From an uncultured Erysipelotrichaceae bacterium (GTDB lineage: Bacteria; Bacillota_I; Bacilli_A; Erysipelotrichales; Erysipelotrichaceae): a DNA stretch of 64,000 nucleotides. Made by a program: the position numbers and the translations under genes. Below are positions 63,764 to 64,000 of the stretch, one piece after another (positions within the stretch are counted from its first letter, which is position 1; every line of letters begins with the position of its first letter). Below the pieces are notes generated by a model that saw only the letters and a list, made by a program, of their open reading frames with translations, had not been told where the DNA came from and did not search any database. Location of the stretch: contig CADABS010000001.1 in the NCBI GenBank assembly GCA_902786245.1, positions 87,619-151,618 of the forward strand, read 5' to 3'.

Positions 63764-64000
63764 TCATTCTGCAGAGTACTTTGTTCCTCTTCCAGTTCCA
63801 TGTACTCGGATATATCCCTTCTCAACCAGTTTATTCAGAATAGCTACCGTTTTTGATTTTCCAAATCCGGTTTTCTCTGTAATCACAGAACTTGGCAACA
63901 GTTTACCCTTTAGAAGAGTATACACGGAATCTTCGTCAGGCTTCAAATCATGATCCATCTGCATCACAGGAAGGATAATTCTGATCGTGTTCTCTGTCGT
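63764..64000 (-). CDS. C-terminus of a Schlafen/AlbA_2-type ATP-binding protein, cut by window edge
   Basis: 79 codons are open to the right edge. NTIRIILPVMQ is the end of the ATPase-type domain; the rest is a winged helix (YTLLKGKLLPSSVITEKTGFGKSKTVAILNKLVEKGYIR, split here at residues 30-70) with HGTGRGTKY as wing. This layout is typical of putative DNA-binding AlbA_2/Schlafen-type regulators of Bacillota. Only the end is visible, so the assignment is tentative. Confidence 0.6.
   Translation of the reverse strand, partial: TTENTIRIILPVMQMDHDLKPDEDSVYTLLKGKLLPSSVITEKTGFGKSKTVAILNKLVEKGYIRVHGTGRGTKYSAE

Overview
The window reads as a stretch of chromosome from a low-to-mid GC Bacillota (Firmicutes). 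Supporting signs are the RqcH-type NFACT protein, oligoendopeptidase F, sigma-A promoters (TTGACA/TATAAT with 17 bp spacing), a CcpA-type cre site, strong AGGAGG ribosome sites, many Cof-type HAD hydrolases and a DUF1846 protein. Balanced GC and the gene mix would fit an Erysipelotrichaceae-like gut anaerobe, but this is an inference and not proven by any marker in the window. No rRNA, tRNA or CRISPR array was seen. Genes are tightly packed, mostly on the minus strand, with many 4-bp ATGA overlaps.

Layout. 1-2467: a beta-galactosidase (cut by the left edge) behind an overlapping TetR regulator with operator and cre site. 2486-8808: two HAD phosphatases, gmk, rqcH, and a nudix / GNAT-C39-like / ParB-like / rluB operon. 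8820-11318: a Tet(M)-like translational GTPase fused to a Rae1/YacP NYN nuclease. 11369-18241: pepF, an MmcQ-EVE protein, DUF1846, tdk, pepT, GNAT. 18305-23631: a repeat-bearing lipoprotein and a four-gene carbohydrate ABC transporter operon. 23681-28649: ElaA-like GNAT, an RtcB ligase with a coupled 54-residue basic protein, WYL protein, GNAT, glycosyltransferase. 28671-36354: GH1, M20 peptidase, NA37-type protein, alpha/beta hydrolase, GH13, a frameshifted TauE permease, DUF1349.

36365-47280: a membrane protein, a tyrosine-phosphatase lipoprotein and a single-chain GH5 glucanase-cellulose synthase. Divergent from it runs a giant sensor-MscS channel coupled to an orphan substrate-binding lipoprotein and a PrsW-like protease. 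47314-51783 is an accessory element with imperfect inverted end repeats, carrying blaR1-blaI-like genes, structured non-coding DNA, a tnpW-like gene and a large serine recombinase. 51813-57185: a TetR-controlled flavin/redox operon. 57269-60178: a MarR-controlled operon with two radical-SAM-type proteins and an SDR. 60175-64000: a small membrane protein, ADP-ribosylglycohydrolase, a PaaK-like ligase, a decayed GNAT fragment and the end of a Schlafen/AlbA-type ATPase.

The two most striking items are the Tet(M)-like-Rae1 fusion and the GH5-cellulose synthase fusion beside the sensor-MscS/solute-binding-protein cluster. At least two, perhaps four, genes carry what look like single-base indels next to short homopolymers (34980-35761, 53769-54300, 57269-58035, 49841-50014), so some apparent pseudogenes may be assembly errors.
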